Shown here: positions 1-8,168 of the stretch, in pieces
How positions within the stretch are numbered: position 1 is the stretch's first letter
Layout: each line of letters opens with the position of its first letter
Assembly (NCBI GenBank): GCA_963557785.1
Contig: CAUWBF010000001.1
Location: 186,001 to 250,000, forward strand
Direction: 5' to 3'
Origin: Merdicola sp963557785
GTDB lineage: Bacteria > Bacillota > Clostridia > TANB77 > CAG-508
Length of the DNA: 64,000 nucleotides
The notes under the pieces: generated by a model
Told to the model about the DNA's origin: nothing
Seen by the model: only the letters and a program-made list of their open reading frames with translations
Database searches by the model: none
Program-made: the position numbers and the translations under genes

Positions 1-2
1 CA

Positions 3-56
3 ATAGAACAAGTTACAGAAAAAGTTTGTGAAATTATAAAAAGTAAAATTAAATAG
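3..56 (+). CDS. 3' end of an upstream gene, possibly cytidylate kinase
   Basis: The window opens inside a reading frame that gives 17 residues, starting IEQVTEKVCEII and ending in lysines, before a TAG stop. It ends 9 bases before the next start, so it is co-transcribed with plsC. In many Clostridia the gene directly before plsC and the S1-domain gene is cmk, and the helical tail would suit it. That identity rests on gene order only; too little protein is visible to be sure. Confidence 0.4.
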   Translation: MEQVTEKVCEIIKSKIK

Positions 57-65
57 GAGAAAATT

Positions 66-674
66 ATGAAAAAAGTTTTTAAAAGTATTGTAAGAGTTAT
101 AGTAAGAGCAGGAATCATATTTTATTGTAAAATAGTATATAGACTAAAAGTAACAGGAAAAGAAAAAAGAGTAAAAGAAGGACCAGTAATTTTTTGTGGA
201 AATCATAGAACTTATTTAGATCCACCATTAATAGTTGTAACAGCTGGAAGGCATGTAAGATTTTTAGCAAAAGAAGAGTTATATAAAAATAAATTTTTAG
301 CATTTTTAGGATGGGCATTTGATGCGGTTGCAGTTAAAAGAGATAATAAAGATATAGCTGCACTAAAAACTACATTAAAAGGTTTAAAAGCAGATGAGGC
401 ATTTGCAATGTTCCCAGAAGGAACAAGAAACGGATTAGCAAAAGGAGAAGATGTAAAAGAAGGAGCAGCATTCTTTGCGTTAAAAACTGGAGCTAAAGTA
501 CAACCAGTAGGAATAGTTGGAGGAAGCAAACCTTTTGAGAAAGTTTATGTTAATTATGGTGACCCATTAGATTATAGTGAATATGTATCAAAAAATCCTG
601 ATAAAGAGACCTTGGCAAAGGTAAGCGAAGAAATAATGGATAACATAATTAAGTTGACAAAATCAGAGCATTAA
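66..674 (+). CDS. plsC: 1-acyl-sn-glycerol-3-phosphate acyltransferase (PlsC)
   Basis: This 202-residue protein would transfer an acyl chain to lysophosphatidic acid at the membrane, making phosphatidic acid. The family's acyltransferase box HX4D is visible as H47 and D52 (NHRTYLD), and the substrate-binding box FPEGTR is at residues 116-121. The length is normal for the short PlsC form. A hydrophobic stretch at residues 8-27 may anchor it. A GGAGA Shine-Dalgarno lies just before the ATG. It follows the upstream gene closely and precedes the S1-domain gene, a common clostridial order, although the ispH gene often found here is absent. Confidence 0.9.
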   Translation: MKKVFKSIVRVIVRAGIIFYCKIVYRLKVTGKEKRVKEGPVIFCGNHRTYLDPPLIVVTAGRHVRFLAKEELYKNKFLAFLGWAFDAVAVKRDNKDIAALKTTLKGLKADEAFAMFPEGTRNGLAKGEDVKEGAAFFALKTGAKVQPVGIVGGSKPFEKVYVNYGDPLDYSEYVSKNPDKETLAKVSEEIMDNIIKLTKSEH

Positions 675-696
675 TATATAATATTGTACATCTAAA

Positions 697-718
697 GACG
701 TTTTCAAAAGAAAACGTC
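697..718 (+). terminator. Hairpin downstream of plsC
   Basis: A perfect 9-bp stem (GACGTTTTC / GAAAACGTC) closes a four-base AAAA loop and is followed by ATTTATT. The U tract is interrupted, so this may be a weak terminator or an attenuator between plsC and the S1-domain gene. Confidence 0.5.
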
Positions 719-779
719 ATTTATTAAGAATATATATAATTTTTCATACAAAAGAGATAAAAATTAGGAAGGTGAAAAT

Positions 780-1868
780 ATGTCAGAAGACAATTTTGAG
801 GAATTATTAAACAATTCAATGAAAGAAATTAATTTAGGAAAGACAGTTACAGGTAAAGTAATAAATATAACATCAAAGGATGAGATAATAGTAGATTTAG
901 GATACAAAGCAGATGGAATAATACCTAAACAAGAATATTCATTTGATGAGGATGAGAACCCAAGAGATGAAATTAAAATAGGAGATAGTATAACAGCAGA
1001 TGTATTAAAAATGAATGACGGTGTAGGAAATGTACTATTGTCTTATAAAAGATATAAAGCAAGAAATTCAAGGGCAAAATTAGAAAATAAATTCAAAAAT
1101 GAAGAAATATTTGAAGAAAAAATATCAGAAGTTACAGATAAGGGATTTATAGTTAATTATGCTGGAATGCGTATATTTATACCACTATCTTTATCTGGAA
1201 TTACAAGAAATGAAGATATAGAAGAATATAAGAACAAAAAAGTAAAATTTAAAATAATAGAATGTGATTTAAAAAATAGGAGAATAATAGGCTCAATTAA
1301 AATTCTTAAAGATGAAGAAGATAGAAAAAAGTCTGAAAAATTTTGGAACGATATTGAAGTTGGAAAAGAATGTGAAGGTAAAGTAACAAGCTTGAGTGCT
1401 TATGGAGCTTTTGTAGATTTAGGAGTTGTTCAAGGATTATTACATATATCCGAAATGACTTGGGAGAAAAATAAAAATCCAAATGATATATTAAAAGTAG
1501 GACAGATGATTAAAGTAAAAGCAATAGAAGTAGATAAAGAAAATAAAAGAATAAAACTATCTTATTTAGAAAAAGGACCTAATCCTTGGGAAAAGGTAAA
1601 AGAAAAATACAATGTGAATGATATTTTAACTGTAAAAGTTGTAAAATTAATGCCTTTTGGAGTTTTTGTAGAGCTAGAGCCAGGAATAGAAGGATTAGTT
1701 CATATTTCTCAAATTTGTGAAAAAAGAATAACAAAACCTGAAGAAGAATTAAAAGTAGGACAAAAAGTTAATGCAAAAATATTAAATATAGATGAAGAAA
1801 ATAAAAAAATAGAACTTACAATAAAAGAACTTGAAGGAACAAGTAATGAATATAAAGAAGAAATTTAA
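780..1868 (+). CDS. rpsA: S1 RNA-binding domain protein (ribosomal protein S1-like)
   Basis: This 362-residue protein holds four S1 (OB-fold) repeats at about residues 20-91, 107-174, 194-263 and 279-348. The last two are the best conserved, with SAYGAFVDLG and MPFGVFVELE followed by LLHIS and LVHIS. Four-repeat S1 proteins of this size are the short Firmicutes form of ribosomal protein S1, which has fewer repeats than the six of E. coli S1, so a full S1 role in translation initiation is not certain. A strong AGGAAGGTG site precedes the ATG. It is 19 bases upstream of typA and probably co-transcribed with it. Confidence 0.85.
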   Translation: MSEDNFEELLNNSMKEINLGKTVTGKVINITSKDEIIVDLGYKADGIIPKQEYSFDEDENPRDEIKIGDSITADVLKMNDGVGNVLLSYKRYKARNSRAKLENKFKNEEIFEEKISEVTDKGFIVNYAGMRIFIPLSLSGITRNEDIEEYKNKKVKFKIIECDLKNRRIIGSIKILKDEEDRKKSEKFWNDIEVGKECEGKVTSLSAYGAFVDLGVVQGLLHISEMTWEKNKNPNDILKVGQMIKVKAIEVDKENKRIKLSYLEKGPNPWEKVKEKYNVNDILTVKVVKLMPFGVFVELEPGIEGLVHISQICEKRITKPEEELKVGQKVNAKILNIDEENKKIELTIKELEGTSNEYKEEI

Positions 1869-1887
1869 AAGGTGAGGGAGTAAAAAA

Positions 1888-3702
1888 ATGATAAATGATA
1901 AAATAAGAAATATTGCAATTATTGCCCATGTTGATCATGGAAAAACAACATTAGTGGATGCTCTTTTAAAACAAAGTCATGTTTTTAGAGAGAATGAACA
2001 AGTAGCAGAAAGAATAATGGACTCAAATGATCTAGAAAAAGAAAGAGGAATAACAATACTTTCAAAAAATACATCAGTTATGTATAACGATGTAAAAATA
2101 AATATTGTAGATACACCAGGACACGCAGACTTTGGTGGAGAGGTAGAAAGAGTTTTAAAAACTGTAGATGGTGTTTTATTATTAGTTGATGCTTTTGAAG
2201 GACCTATGCCACAAACAAGAGAAGTTCTAAAAAAATCATTAGCACTAAATCTAAAACCTATAGTTGTAATAAATAAAATTGATAGACCAGGATCAAATCC
2301 AGAAAAAGTTGTAGACCAAGTTATAGAATTATTTATAGAATTAGATGCATCTGATGAACAACTAGATTTCCCAGTTATATATGCATCTGCAAAAAATGGA
2401 ATTGCTAAAATGAGTATGGATGAAGAATCTGATAATATTAATTGTATATTTGAAACGATTATAAAAGAAATAAATCCACCAGCATGTGATGAAGAAGGAC
2501 CAGTTCAAATGTTAGTATCTAACATAGATTATGATGATTATGTTGGAAGAATAGCAGTAGGTAGACTAGAACGTGGTATAATGAAAGCCAATTCACCAGT
2601 TGTTGTATGTAAAAAGGATGATAAAGTAGTTAATGCAAGAGTTGTTAAAGTATATACACATGTTGGATTAAATAAAGTTGAGGTTGACGAAGCAAAGGCA
2701 GGAGATATTATAGAATTATCAGGTATAGCAGATATTAATATTGGTGAAACAATATGTGATATGAATAACCCAGAAAAGATAGATTTTATTGATATTGATG
2801 AACCAACTGTATCTATGACATTTAGTGTTAACAATGGACCTTTAGCAGGTAGAGAAGGACAATTTATTACTTCTAGACACATAAGAGATAGATTATTTAA
2901 AGAACTTGAAAGAAATGTAAGTTTAAGAGTAAAGGAAACAGAATCACCAGATTCATTTGAAGTTTCTGGACGTGGTGAATTACACTTATCTGTATTAATT
3001 GAAACTATGAGAAGAGAAGGTTTTGAATTATTAGTATCTCGTCCAAAGGTTATTATAAAAGAAATTAATGGAGTAAAATGTGAACCAATCGAAAGATTAG
3101 TTGTAAATGTACCAGATGATTGTATAGGAAATGTAATAGAAAAATTAGGACAAAGAAAAGCTGAAATGGTTAATATGGAACCAGCAGAAGAAGGACATAC
3201 AAAAATAGAATTCAAAATACCTGCAAGAGGATTAATTGGATATAGAACAGAATTCTTAACAGATACAAAAGGCGAAGGTGTTATGAACCATATATTTGAT
3301 TCATACGAGCCATTTAAAGGAGAAGTTATTTCTAGAGTAAGAGGAACTATAGTTGCATTTGAAGCAGGAAAATCTGTAACATATGGATTATATAATGCTC
3401 AAGATAAAGGAGAACTATTTATAGGACCTGGTGTAGAAGTTTATGAAGGAATGATAGTAGGATTAAACTCTAGAGGAGAAGACTTATCTATAAATGTATG
3501 TAAAGAAAAACATTTAACTAATACTAGAGCTTCAGGATCTGATGATGCACTAAGATTAGTTCCACCAATTCAAATGTCTCTTGAAAAGGCAATCGAATTT
3601 ATACAAGATGACGAATTAGTAGAAGTAACACCACAATCAATTAGATTAAGAAAGAAAACATTAGATACTAAAACAAGAGAAAGAGAAGCAAGAAGATCAT
3701 AA
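1888..3702 (+). CDS. typA: Translational GTPase TypA/BipA
   Basis: This 604-residue protein is a ribosome-associated translational GTPase of the EF-G-like class, involved in ribosome assembly and stress adaptation. It begins with the G domain: G1 AHVDHGKT at about residues 14-21, G3 DTPGHADFGGEV, and G4 NKID. Domains II and III follow, then the TypA-specific C-terminal domain, with conserved PARGLIGYRTEF and LTNTRASGSDDALRL. The length is typical. It follows the S1-domain gene and is closed by a clear terminator. Confidence 0.97.
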   Translation: MINDKIRNIAIIAHVDHGKTTLVDALLKQSHVFRENEQVAERIMDSNDLEKERGITILSKNTSVMYNDVKINIVDTPGHADFGGEVERVLKTVDGVLLLVDAFEGPMPQTREVLKKSLALNLKPIVVINKIDRPGSNPEKVVDQVIELFIELDASDEQLDFPVIYASAKNGIAKMSMDEESDNINCIFETIIKEINPPACDEEGPVQMLVSNIDYDDYVGRIAVGRLERGIMKANSPVVVCKKDDKVVNARVVKVYTHVGLNKVEVDEAKAGDIIELSGIADINIGETICDMNNPEKIDFIDIDEPTVSMTFSVNNGPLAGREGQFITSRHIRDRLFKELERNVSLRVKETESPDSFEVSGRGELHLSVLIETMRREGFELLVSRPKVIIKEINGVKCEPIERLVVNVPDDCIGNVIEKLGQRKAEMVNMEPAEEGHTKIEFKIPARGLIGYRTEFLTDTKGEGVMNHIFDSYEPFKGEVISRVRGTIVAFEAGKSVTYGLYNAQDKGELFIGPGVEVYEGMIVGLNSRGEDLSINVCKEKHLTNTRASGSDDALRLVPPIQMSLEKAIEFIQDDELVEVTPQSIRLRKKTLDTKTREREARRS

Positions 3703-3709
3703 TATAAGA

Positions 3710-3741
3710 GGGGCTTTACATTAAAGTATAAGCCCTTTTTT
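3710..3741 (+). terminator. Rho-independent terminator after typA
   Basis: The stem GGGCTT (3711-3716) pairs with AAGCCC (3730-3735), and a run of six T follows. It lies between the typA stop and the next Shine-Dalgarno. Confidence 0.85.
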
Positions 3742-3757
3742 AATAAAGGAGTATAAA

Positions 3758-4345
3758 ATGAATAAAGAAGAACTAGAGAAAATAAAACAAAAAGCTTTAG
3801 AGAATCATATTCCAATAATAATGGATGATACCTTACAAGTAATAGACAAATTATTAAAAGAAAATAAACCCAATAAAATATTAGAAATTGGTGCAGCAGT
3901 AGGATATTCTGCTATATGTTTTTCAGAATATTTAAATGAAGGTGGAAAAATAGATACTATAGAAAGAGATCACGAAAGAGTTATCGAAGCAAGAGAAAAT
4001 ATTATAAAAGCTGATGTAGAAGATAAAATAAATATATTCGAAGGTGACGCAGTGGATATACTTCCAACTTTTGATGATAAATATGATGTAGTCTTCATAG
4101 ATGCTGCAAAAGGGAAATATCCATTTTTCTTAGAACAAGCAAAGAGAATGTTAAACGAAAAAGGAATTATTTTAGCAGACAATATTCTATATAAAGGATA
4201 TGTATTAAGTGATTATAATAAACATAAACAACGTACAGCAGTAAGAAATTTAAGAGAATATATAAAATTAACAACAGAAGATCCTAATTTTGAAACAGAA
4301 ATATTAGAAGTAGGAGATGGATTAGCTATAAGTAAACTAAAATAA
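3758..4345 (+). CDS. trmR: SAM-dependent O-methyltransferase, TrmR-like (tRNA 5-hydroxyuridine methyltransferase)
   Basis: This 195-residue class I methyltransferase belongs to the PF01596 O-methyltransferase family. The SAM-binding loop LEIGAAVGYSA is at about residues 42-52, an acidic motif II follows (TIERD, 67-71), and the metal-binding pattern FIDAAKGKY (D115) with DN (D141-N142) is present. These match B. subtilis TrmR (YrrM), which methylates 5-hydroxyuridine at the tRNA wobble position. The substrate is inferred from family similarity; a small-molecule catechol-type substrate is the alternative. The usual neighbours (U32 peptidase genes) are not adjacent here. Confidence 0.75.
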   Translation: MNKEELEKIKQKALENHIPIIMDDTLQVIDKLLKENKPNKILEIGAAVGYSAICFSEYLNEGGKIDTIERDHERVIEARENIIKADVEDKINIFEGDAVDILPTFDDKYDVVFIDAAKGKYPFFLEQAKRMLNEKGIILADNILYKGYVLSDYNKHKQRTAVRNLREYIKLTTEDPNFETEILEVGDGLAISKLK

Positions 4346-4376
4346 CACTATATAATAAAATATATAGTGTTATTTT
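4341..4376. terminator. Bidirectional terminator between convergent genes
   Basis: A perfect 14-bp inverted repeat (4341-4354 with 4361-4374) has a six-base loop and T/A runs on both sides. It overlaps the trmR stop codon and ends one base before the stop of the minus-strand gene, so it can end transcription from both directions. Confidence 0.85.
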
Positions 4377-5159
4377 TTATTCACAATATTTTAATTGTAG
4401 AGTATTCATATAAGTATCGAAATCGATATCAAAAAAGTATTTAAATCTCTCTTCAAAACTTTTTTCAATTACAGTTAAATAATGATTTTTAGTATTATGA
4501 ACCAATTGTAAATAATGAGGTAAGAAATATTCTGCTTGGTGTCTATTATGAATAGAATTTAAAAGAGGTGTCCTTGATTTGTAACTTGCAGAATGACTTG
4601 CAGGTCCGTTTTCTTCATGCTCCTTCATTCTAAAAGTTTTAATTTGAGTTTCAGCAAGAAAATTATTATTTGGTTCATTAGGAACTTGCAGAATTCTTTT
4701 TAAGTGTATTGCTTTATATCCATTGTCTTTAGGACATTCTATATAATCTTTAGATTTATTTGGAATAGTTATGCTGTTTTTACATTTGTTATTTAAAAAA
4801 TCTTCAATTTTATAACATGCATCGACTAATTTATCTTCTTCTTGACTACCATTAACAGAATTTACGATAATTTTGCTTCCAAATATATCATAAATTCTAC
4901 CAGTATTTCCTTCTGCAATTTTTCTATCAATTTTTTCTCTATAACTATATTCAGATTTAACTCTAATTTCAATATTAAAATCAATATCTGGAAATTCTCT
5001 TTTTAAACTTAAATATTCTTGCATCATATGAAATTTATAATTGTTTAAATATTTTTCGATATATGGCTTATACATTTGATATAATTTATTTTTTCTGCTT
5101 ATTATAGATTTTTCACTATCTGGTAAAGTATATAAATCCCTTATATTATTTGATGACAT
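4377..5159 (-). CDS. RelA/SpoT-domain small alarmone synthetase
   Basis: This 260-residue protein is a stand-alone RelA/SpoT synthetase domain with no HD hydrolase, TGS or ACT domain. Visible family features are IRVKSEYSYREK (residues 65-76, the RxKS...SI..K site), YDIFGSKIIV with D91 in the Mg2+-binding position, the G-loop NGYKAIH (146-152) and ETQIKTF with E170 as the catalytic glutamate, followed by a conserved SHSASYK. By family it would transfer pyrophosphate from ATP to a GDP/GTP-type acceptor. The usual 'GxR' after the catalytic Asp is GSK here. It is transcribed alone from its own promoter, convergent with trmR, with no antitoxin-like partner on its strand. A toxic or tRNA-modifying synthetase cannot be excluded. 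Confidence 0.8.
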   Translation of the reverse strand: MSSNNIRDLYTLPDSEKSIISRKNKLYQMYKPYIEKYLNNYKFHMMQEYLSLKREFPDIDFNIEIRVKSEYSYREKIDRKIAEGNTGRIYDIFGSKIIVNSVNGSQEEDKLVDACYKIEDFLNNKCKNSITIPNKSKDYIECPKDNGYKAIHLKRILQVPNEPNNNFLAETQIKTFRMKEHEENGPASHSASYKSRTPLLNSIHNRHQAEYFLPHYLQLVHNTKNHYLTVIEKSFEERFKYFFDIDFDTYMNTLQLKYCE

Positions 5160-5188
5160 TTAATCACTCCTTTAAAAACGCAAAAATT

Positions 5189-5217
5189 ATTATACTATAT
5201 ATAGGATCATATATCAA
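5189..5217 (-). promoter_or_regulatory. Sigma-A-type promoter of the alarmone synthetase gene
   Basis: Reading the minus strand, TTGATA (5212-5217) is followed after 17 bp by a perfect TATAAT (5189-5194). The start codon lies about 30 bases further on, after an AGGAG site. Confidence 0.75.
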
Positions 5218-5227
5218 GAAAAACAAT

Positions 5228-5803
5228 CTAAAATAATTTGACATATTTTATGCAAGAAAGTACAATATCCGACATAAAAATGATAGTAAAAATTGTAATA
5301 ATGTTAACTTGCATAATCGAAGATAACCTATTTAATAATTTTTCTGTAATCTTTTTTATAAAGGGATGTATATTATTTATAAATATAATTCCAGCAATAC
5401 CCCAAAATAAAGTATACAGCAAACTAATTCTACCATTTATATTAAAGAAATCGTTAGTATAATCCCATAAACGTATTTTAAGGACAGCTTCTAAAGCAAA
5501 TCCAGCTAAGTATTCAAATATAGAAAATACTACAGCAGATACAAAGAAATTCTTGAGTGAATTATCTTTATATTTACTAATAAATAAGAGCATAATTATT
5601 GCTCCAAAACCATAAATAGGACATAATGGACCATATAAAAAACCACGTTTAGAAAATCTACCCAGCAAGCATAAGGCATATATAGTTTCTAAAGTCCATC
5701 CTAAAAAAGAATATATATAAAAATATAATATTAAGCTTTGTTTGTTAGATAAAGAATTTCTAACTACTAAAGCAGTACATTCATTATTAAGATCTTTTTT
5801 CAT
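5228..5803 (-). CDS. PF06541-type membrane protein (putative ABC-transporter type IV family), copy 1
   Basis: This 191-residue integral membrane protein has about five hydrophobic segments. It carries the family signature LGWTLETIYA near residue 34, GPLCPIYGFGA near 58, and the sequence around WDYTN...NINGRISLLYTLFWG near 113-135. These define the PF06541 family, labelled a putative ABC-transporter component, but no function is established. No ATPase gene accompanies it. A second member is encoded on the plus strand at 6480-7355, so the two are paralogues flanking an orphan gene. The length is near the family minimum. Confidence 0.75.
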   Translation of the reverse strand: MKKDLNNECTALVVRNSLSNKQSLILYFYIYSFLGWTLETIYALCLLGRFSKRGFLYGPLCPIYGFGAIIMLLFISKYKDNSLKNFFVSAVVFSIFEYLAGFALEAVLKIRLWDYTNDFFNINGRISLLYTLFWGIAGIIFINNIHPFIKKITEKLLNRLSSIMQVNIITIFTIIFMSDIVLSCIKYVKLF

Positions 5804-5827
5804 AAATCCTCCTATTATCCAGGTAAC

Positions 5828-5856
5828 ATAATAACATATATTTTACTTTTTGTAAA
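5828..5856 (-). promoter_or_regulatory. Promoter of the PF06541 gene
   Basis: On the minus strand TTTACA (5851-5856) is followed after 17 bp by TATTAT (5828-5833). TG sits at the extended -10 position. Confidence 0.6.
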
Positions 5857-5863
5857 TATACGT

Positions 5864-5890
5864 GCGAGCTTTGTATGCTACAAAGCCCGC
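5864..5890 (-). terminator. Hairpin overlapping the end of the 150-aa gene
   Basis: The arms GCGAGCTTTGTA and TACAAAGCCCGC form a 12-bp stem with one G-U pair around a three-base loop. It spans the stop codon of the minus-strand gene at 5878. The following minus-strand sequence, ACGTATATTT, is only a weak U tract, so termination is plausible but not certain. Confidence 0.5.
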
Positions 5891-6330
5891 TCTACTGAGT
5901 AAATACCAAGTGAATACTCACGATAGTTTAACTCAAGTTTAGAAGAATATAGTGGCTCCGAATGCCTAAATTTTTGTGAAAAAATACCATTTGGATGGAA
6001 CAAATAGAAGTGATAATCCCTGCAAGGAGTATCCATTCTAGTTATCTGAATAACTCTCTTCTTCAACACTATGTTTGAAATGTCTGAATAATTTATATCA
6101 ACTAATTTAAGTCCCATAAGACAAAGTTCATCTGATAATATATTCAAAAATTCAGTATCTGAAGTAGAAGAATCTACAGTTGTTCCTAAAAAATCACCAA
6201 TACAATAATCACACATAATACCCATAGCATACGCATGACATGGAATTTCCAGAGGTATTTTTACATTAGTTTTGTTATCGGAGTCAAATGCTAGGTTTAC
6301 AAGTTGCCGAAAATTTGCAGTATCCTTCAT
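5878..6330 (-). CDS. Hypothetical protein, 150 aa
   Basis: I do not recognise this protein. It is a soluble-looking 150-residue chain with no signal peptide or membrane segment. It has five cysteines, including a CDYC pair near residues 40-43, and a C-terminal part rich in aromatic residues (DYHFYLFHPNG). Its base composition (about one third G+C in the stretches counted) is a little above that of its neighbours. It has its own promoter and Shine-Dalgarno (GGAGG) and ends in a hairpin, so it is a one-gene unit between two PF06541 paralogues. The CxxC pair could bind metal, but the motif is too short to name a fold. Confidence 0.65.
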   Translation of the reverse strand: MKDTANFRQLVNLAFDSDNKTNVKIPLEIPCHAYAMGIMCDYCIGDFLGTTVDSSTSDTEFLNILSDELCLMGLKLVDINYSDISNIVLKKRVIQITRMDTPCRDYHFYLFHPNGIFSQKFRHSEPLYSSKLELNYREYSLGIYSVERAL

Positions 6331-6364
6331 AATATTAATCCTCCTTGGATAACATAATATCTAT

Positions 6365-6393
6365 ATTATAACATAGAAATTAAATAATGTAAA
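6365..6393 (-). promoter_or_regulatory. Promoter of the 150-aa gene
   Basis: On the minus strand TTTACA (6388-6393) is followed after 17 bp by TATAAT (6365-6370). It lies back to back with the plus-strand promoter at 6420-6448. Confidence 0.7.
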
Positions 6394-6419
6394 ATTATGA
6401 AAAATAATGTAGAATTTAG

Positions 6420-6448
6420 TTGAACAAAAAAAGGTGTTATGATAAAAT
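6420..6448 (+). promoter_or_regulatory. Promoter of the second PF06541 gene
   Basis: TTGAAC (6420-6425) is followed after 17 bp by TAAAAT (6443-6448). The gene starts about 25 bases after the likely transcription start, behind an AAGGAG site. Confidence 0.65.
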
Positions 6449-6479
6449 TTTGATAGTTTTTATTCGTAAGGAGAACTAA

Positions 6480-7355
6480 ATGGAAAAAGAAATAAAAAAT
6501 AATAGTATAGAAAAAAATAATAAAACTTTCAAAATATGTGGTATTACAATATGGAGAATATTAGCCTACTTTGTTTTATATAGTATATTAGGATATATCA
6601 TTGAAACAGTTTTTGGATTACTAACTAAAGGAGTTTTAGAAAGTAGAAAAAGCTTTTTAATAGGTCCATTTTGTGCTATATATGGACTTGGAGCAGTTGC
6701 AATAATATTGCCATTACAATATTTTAAGAAAAATAATTATTCATTATTTTTTGGAGGATTTTTGATAGGTTCAATTGTAGAATATATAGTAAGCTGGTTT
6801 GGGGAAGTTGTTCTAAATGTTAAATGGTGGGATTATTCTTCAGAGCCTTTAAATCTTAATGGAAGAATATGTGTATTCTTTTCATTGTTTTGGGGTATTT
6901 TAGCGATTTATTTAATGACACATGTAAATGTTAAAGTTGATAAAGTAATAGATAAATTGAAAGACAAATTCAAAAACAATATTAAACTAATGAGAGGTAT
7001 TGTATTAGGATTAATCATTTTTATGTTTCTAGATTGTGCTTATACCTGGGTAGCATTAAGAATGTTTTACGTAAGACTTCAAGATAATTATAATTTAGAA
7101 CTACAAGGTGTAGGAGCATATGCACAAAAATATAATGAAATATATGAAAACAATGAAAATGTAAGAAAATATGTAGATAAATATTTAAGCGACGAAAGAA
7201 TATTAAGAACATTTCCAAACCTTAGAGTTTTAGATAAAGAAGGAAATATGATTTATATCGATAGTGTAATAAAAACAATACAACCATATTATTATAAAAT
7301 ATATGATCCAAAAGAAAAACTAAAATCTTTAGAAGAACGTTATGGAGAAGAATAA
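6480..7355 (+). CDS. PF06541-type membrane protein (putative ABC-transporter type IV family), copy 2
   Basis: This 291-residue membrane protein is of the same family as the gene at 5228-5803. Shared marks are LGYIIETVFG, GPFCAIYGLGA and the WWDYSSEPLNLNGRICVFFSLFWG region, here split across about residues 117-141. Roughly five transmembrane helices are followed by a hydrophilic C-terminal tail of about 90 residues that copy 1 lacks. The function of the family is not established. It is monocistronic, with its own promoter and a terminator shared with the convergent peptidase gene. Confidence 0.8.
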   Translation: MEKEIKNNSIEKNNKTFKICGITIWRILAYFVLYSILGYIIETVFGLLTKGVLESRKSFLIGPFCAIYGLGAVAIILPLQYFKKNNYSLFFGGFLIGSIVEYIVSWFGEVVLNVKWWDYSSEPLNLNGRICVFFSLFWGILAIYLMTHVNVKVDKVIDKLKDKFKNNIKLMRGIVLGLIIFMFLDCAYTWVALRMFYVRLQDNYNLELQGVGAYAQKYNEIYENNENVRKYVDKYLSDERILRTFPNLRVLDKEGNMIYIDSVIKTIQPYYYKIYDPKEKLKSLEERYGEE

Positions 7356-7357
7356 TA

Positions 7358-7399
7358 TTAAATAAGATTTTGCTAAATTAAAGGCAAAATCTTATTTAA
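7358..7399. terminator. Bidirectional terminator between convergent genes
   Basis: A perfect stem of about 16 bp (7358-7373 with 7384-7399, core AAGATTTTGC / GCAAAATCTT) is flanked by A- and T-rich runs. It sits between the ends of two convergent genes. Confidence 0.85.
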
Positions 7400-7403
7400 A
7401 TAA

Positions 7404-8084
7404 TTAGTTAATTGTAGTCGAAGTAGGACCAGAACCAACTACATCTTCCTGCAATGATCTCCAAGTATTACAACCAACAATTCCATCTACAGCTAACCCT
7501 CGAGAAGACTGGTATGATCTTACAGCATTATAAGTAGCAGATTCAAATATTCCATCAAGACCACCAGTTGAAAAACCTAAAGTGTTTAAATCGTCTTGAG
7601 CAATTAGTACATAATTACTTATACTTCCTCTTCTTAATAAAGGAAAACCACCAGAAGAACAAGCAGGAGTTCCAAATCTTTTATCAAAATGAACCCAAGT
7701 AGGAGTAAGAGAGATTGGTTCAACATAACTCCATACACCGCTATTATTAGCAACTTGCCATATTCTAGTTCTTTGGGATTGAGTTAATCTTTGACCTACG
7801 TCAAATGCAACACCTGCATAATGTTGGCTCATATTGCCATGACCACCTTCATATGGTCTTTTGAATGCATATCCAACTGGAATAGGACCACCATATAGGC
7901 TTCTTTGCCTATTCCAACTTTGCATGGTTCTTTTAGTTGTCCAAAGGATATTACTTCTACTAGAACCTCTAAATTCACGAACTTTTAGAGTATTATTTAC
8001 ATTATATGGCATAGGTTCAGACTCGCCTCTGTAATAATTTTCCATTCGATCGGTATCATTATTAAAAACAATTATTCTTGCCAT
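7404..8084 (-). CDS. M15-type peptidase with C-terminal peptidoglycan-binding domain
   Basis: This 226-residue protein has two parts. Residues about 60-140 carry the M15 zinc-site pattern: SQHYAGVAFD gives H88 and D95, and WVHFD gives H132. Residues about 150-212 are a PF01471 peptidoglycan-binding domain (AQDDLNTLGF, GLDGIFESATYNAVRSYQ, VDGIVGCNTW). It would cleave or bind peptide cross-links in cell wall. There is no signal peptide or membrane segment, so it may work from the mother cell onto forespore cortex, or leave by lysis. That siting is inference. It is divergent from the ABC exporter genes and ends at a shared terminator. Confidence 0.8.
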   Translation of the reverse strand: MARIIVFNNDTDRMENYYRGESEPMPYNVNNTLKVREFRGSSRSNILWTTKRTMQSWNRQRSLYGGPIPVGYAFKRPYEGGHGNMSQHYAGVAFDVGQRLTQSQRTRIWQVANNSGVWSYVEPISLTPTWVHFDKRFGTPACSSGGFPLLRRGSISNYVLIAQDDLNTLGFSTGGLDGIFESATYNAVRSYQSSRGLAVDGIVGCNTWRSLQEDVVGSGPTSTTIN

Positions 8085-8168
8085 AATAAGCTCCTTTCAA
8101 TAATATTGTTATATACTATGAAAGAAGTAAGAAAACTGTTAAAAAATTTAAATACATAGGAGAAAAAA

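Noticed and set aside
2538..3215. Long open frame antisense to typA
   Set aside because: It lies opposite a highly conserved GTPase gene and has a low-complexity Ser/Thr/Ile-rich translation with no ribosome site. It is a by-product of AT-rich codon use.
5238..5462. Plus-strand open frame inside the PF06541 gene
   Set aside because: It is antisense to a recognisable family member, with no promoter or ribosome site.
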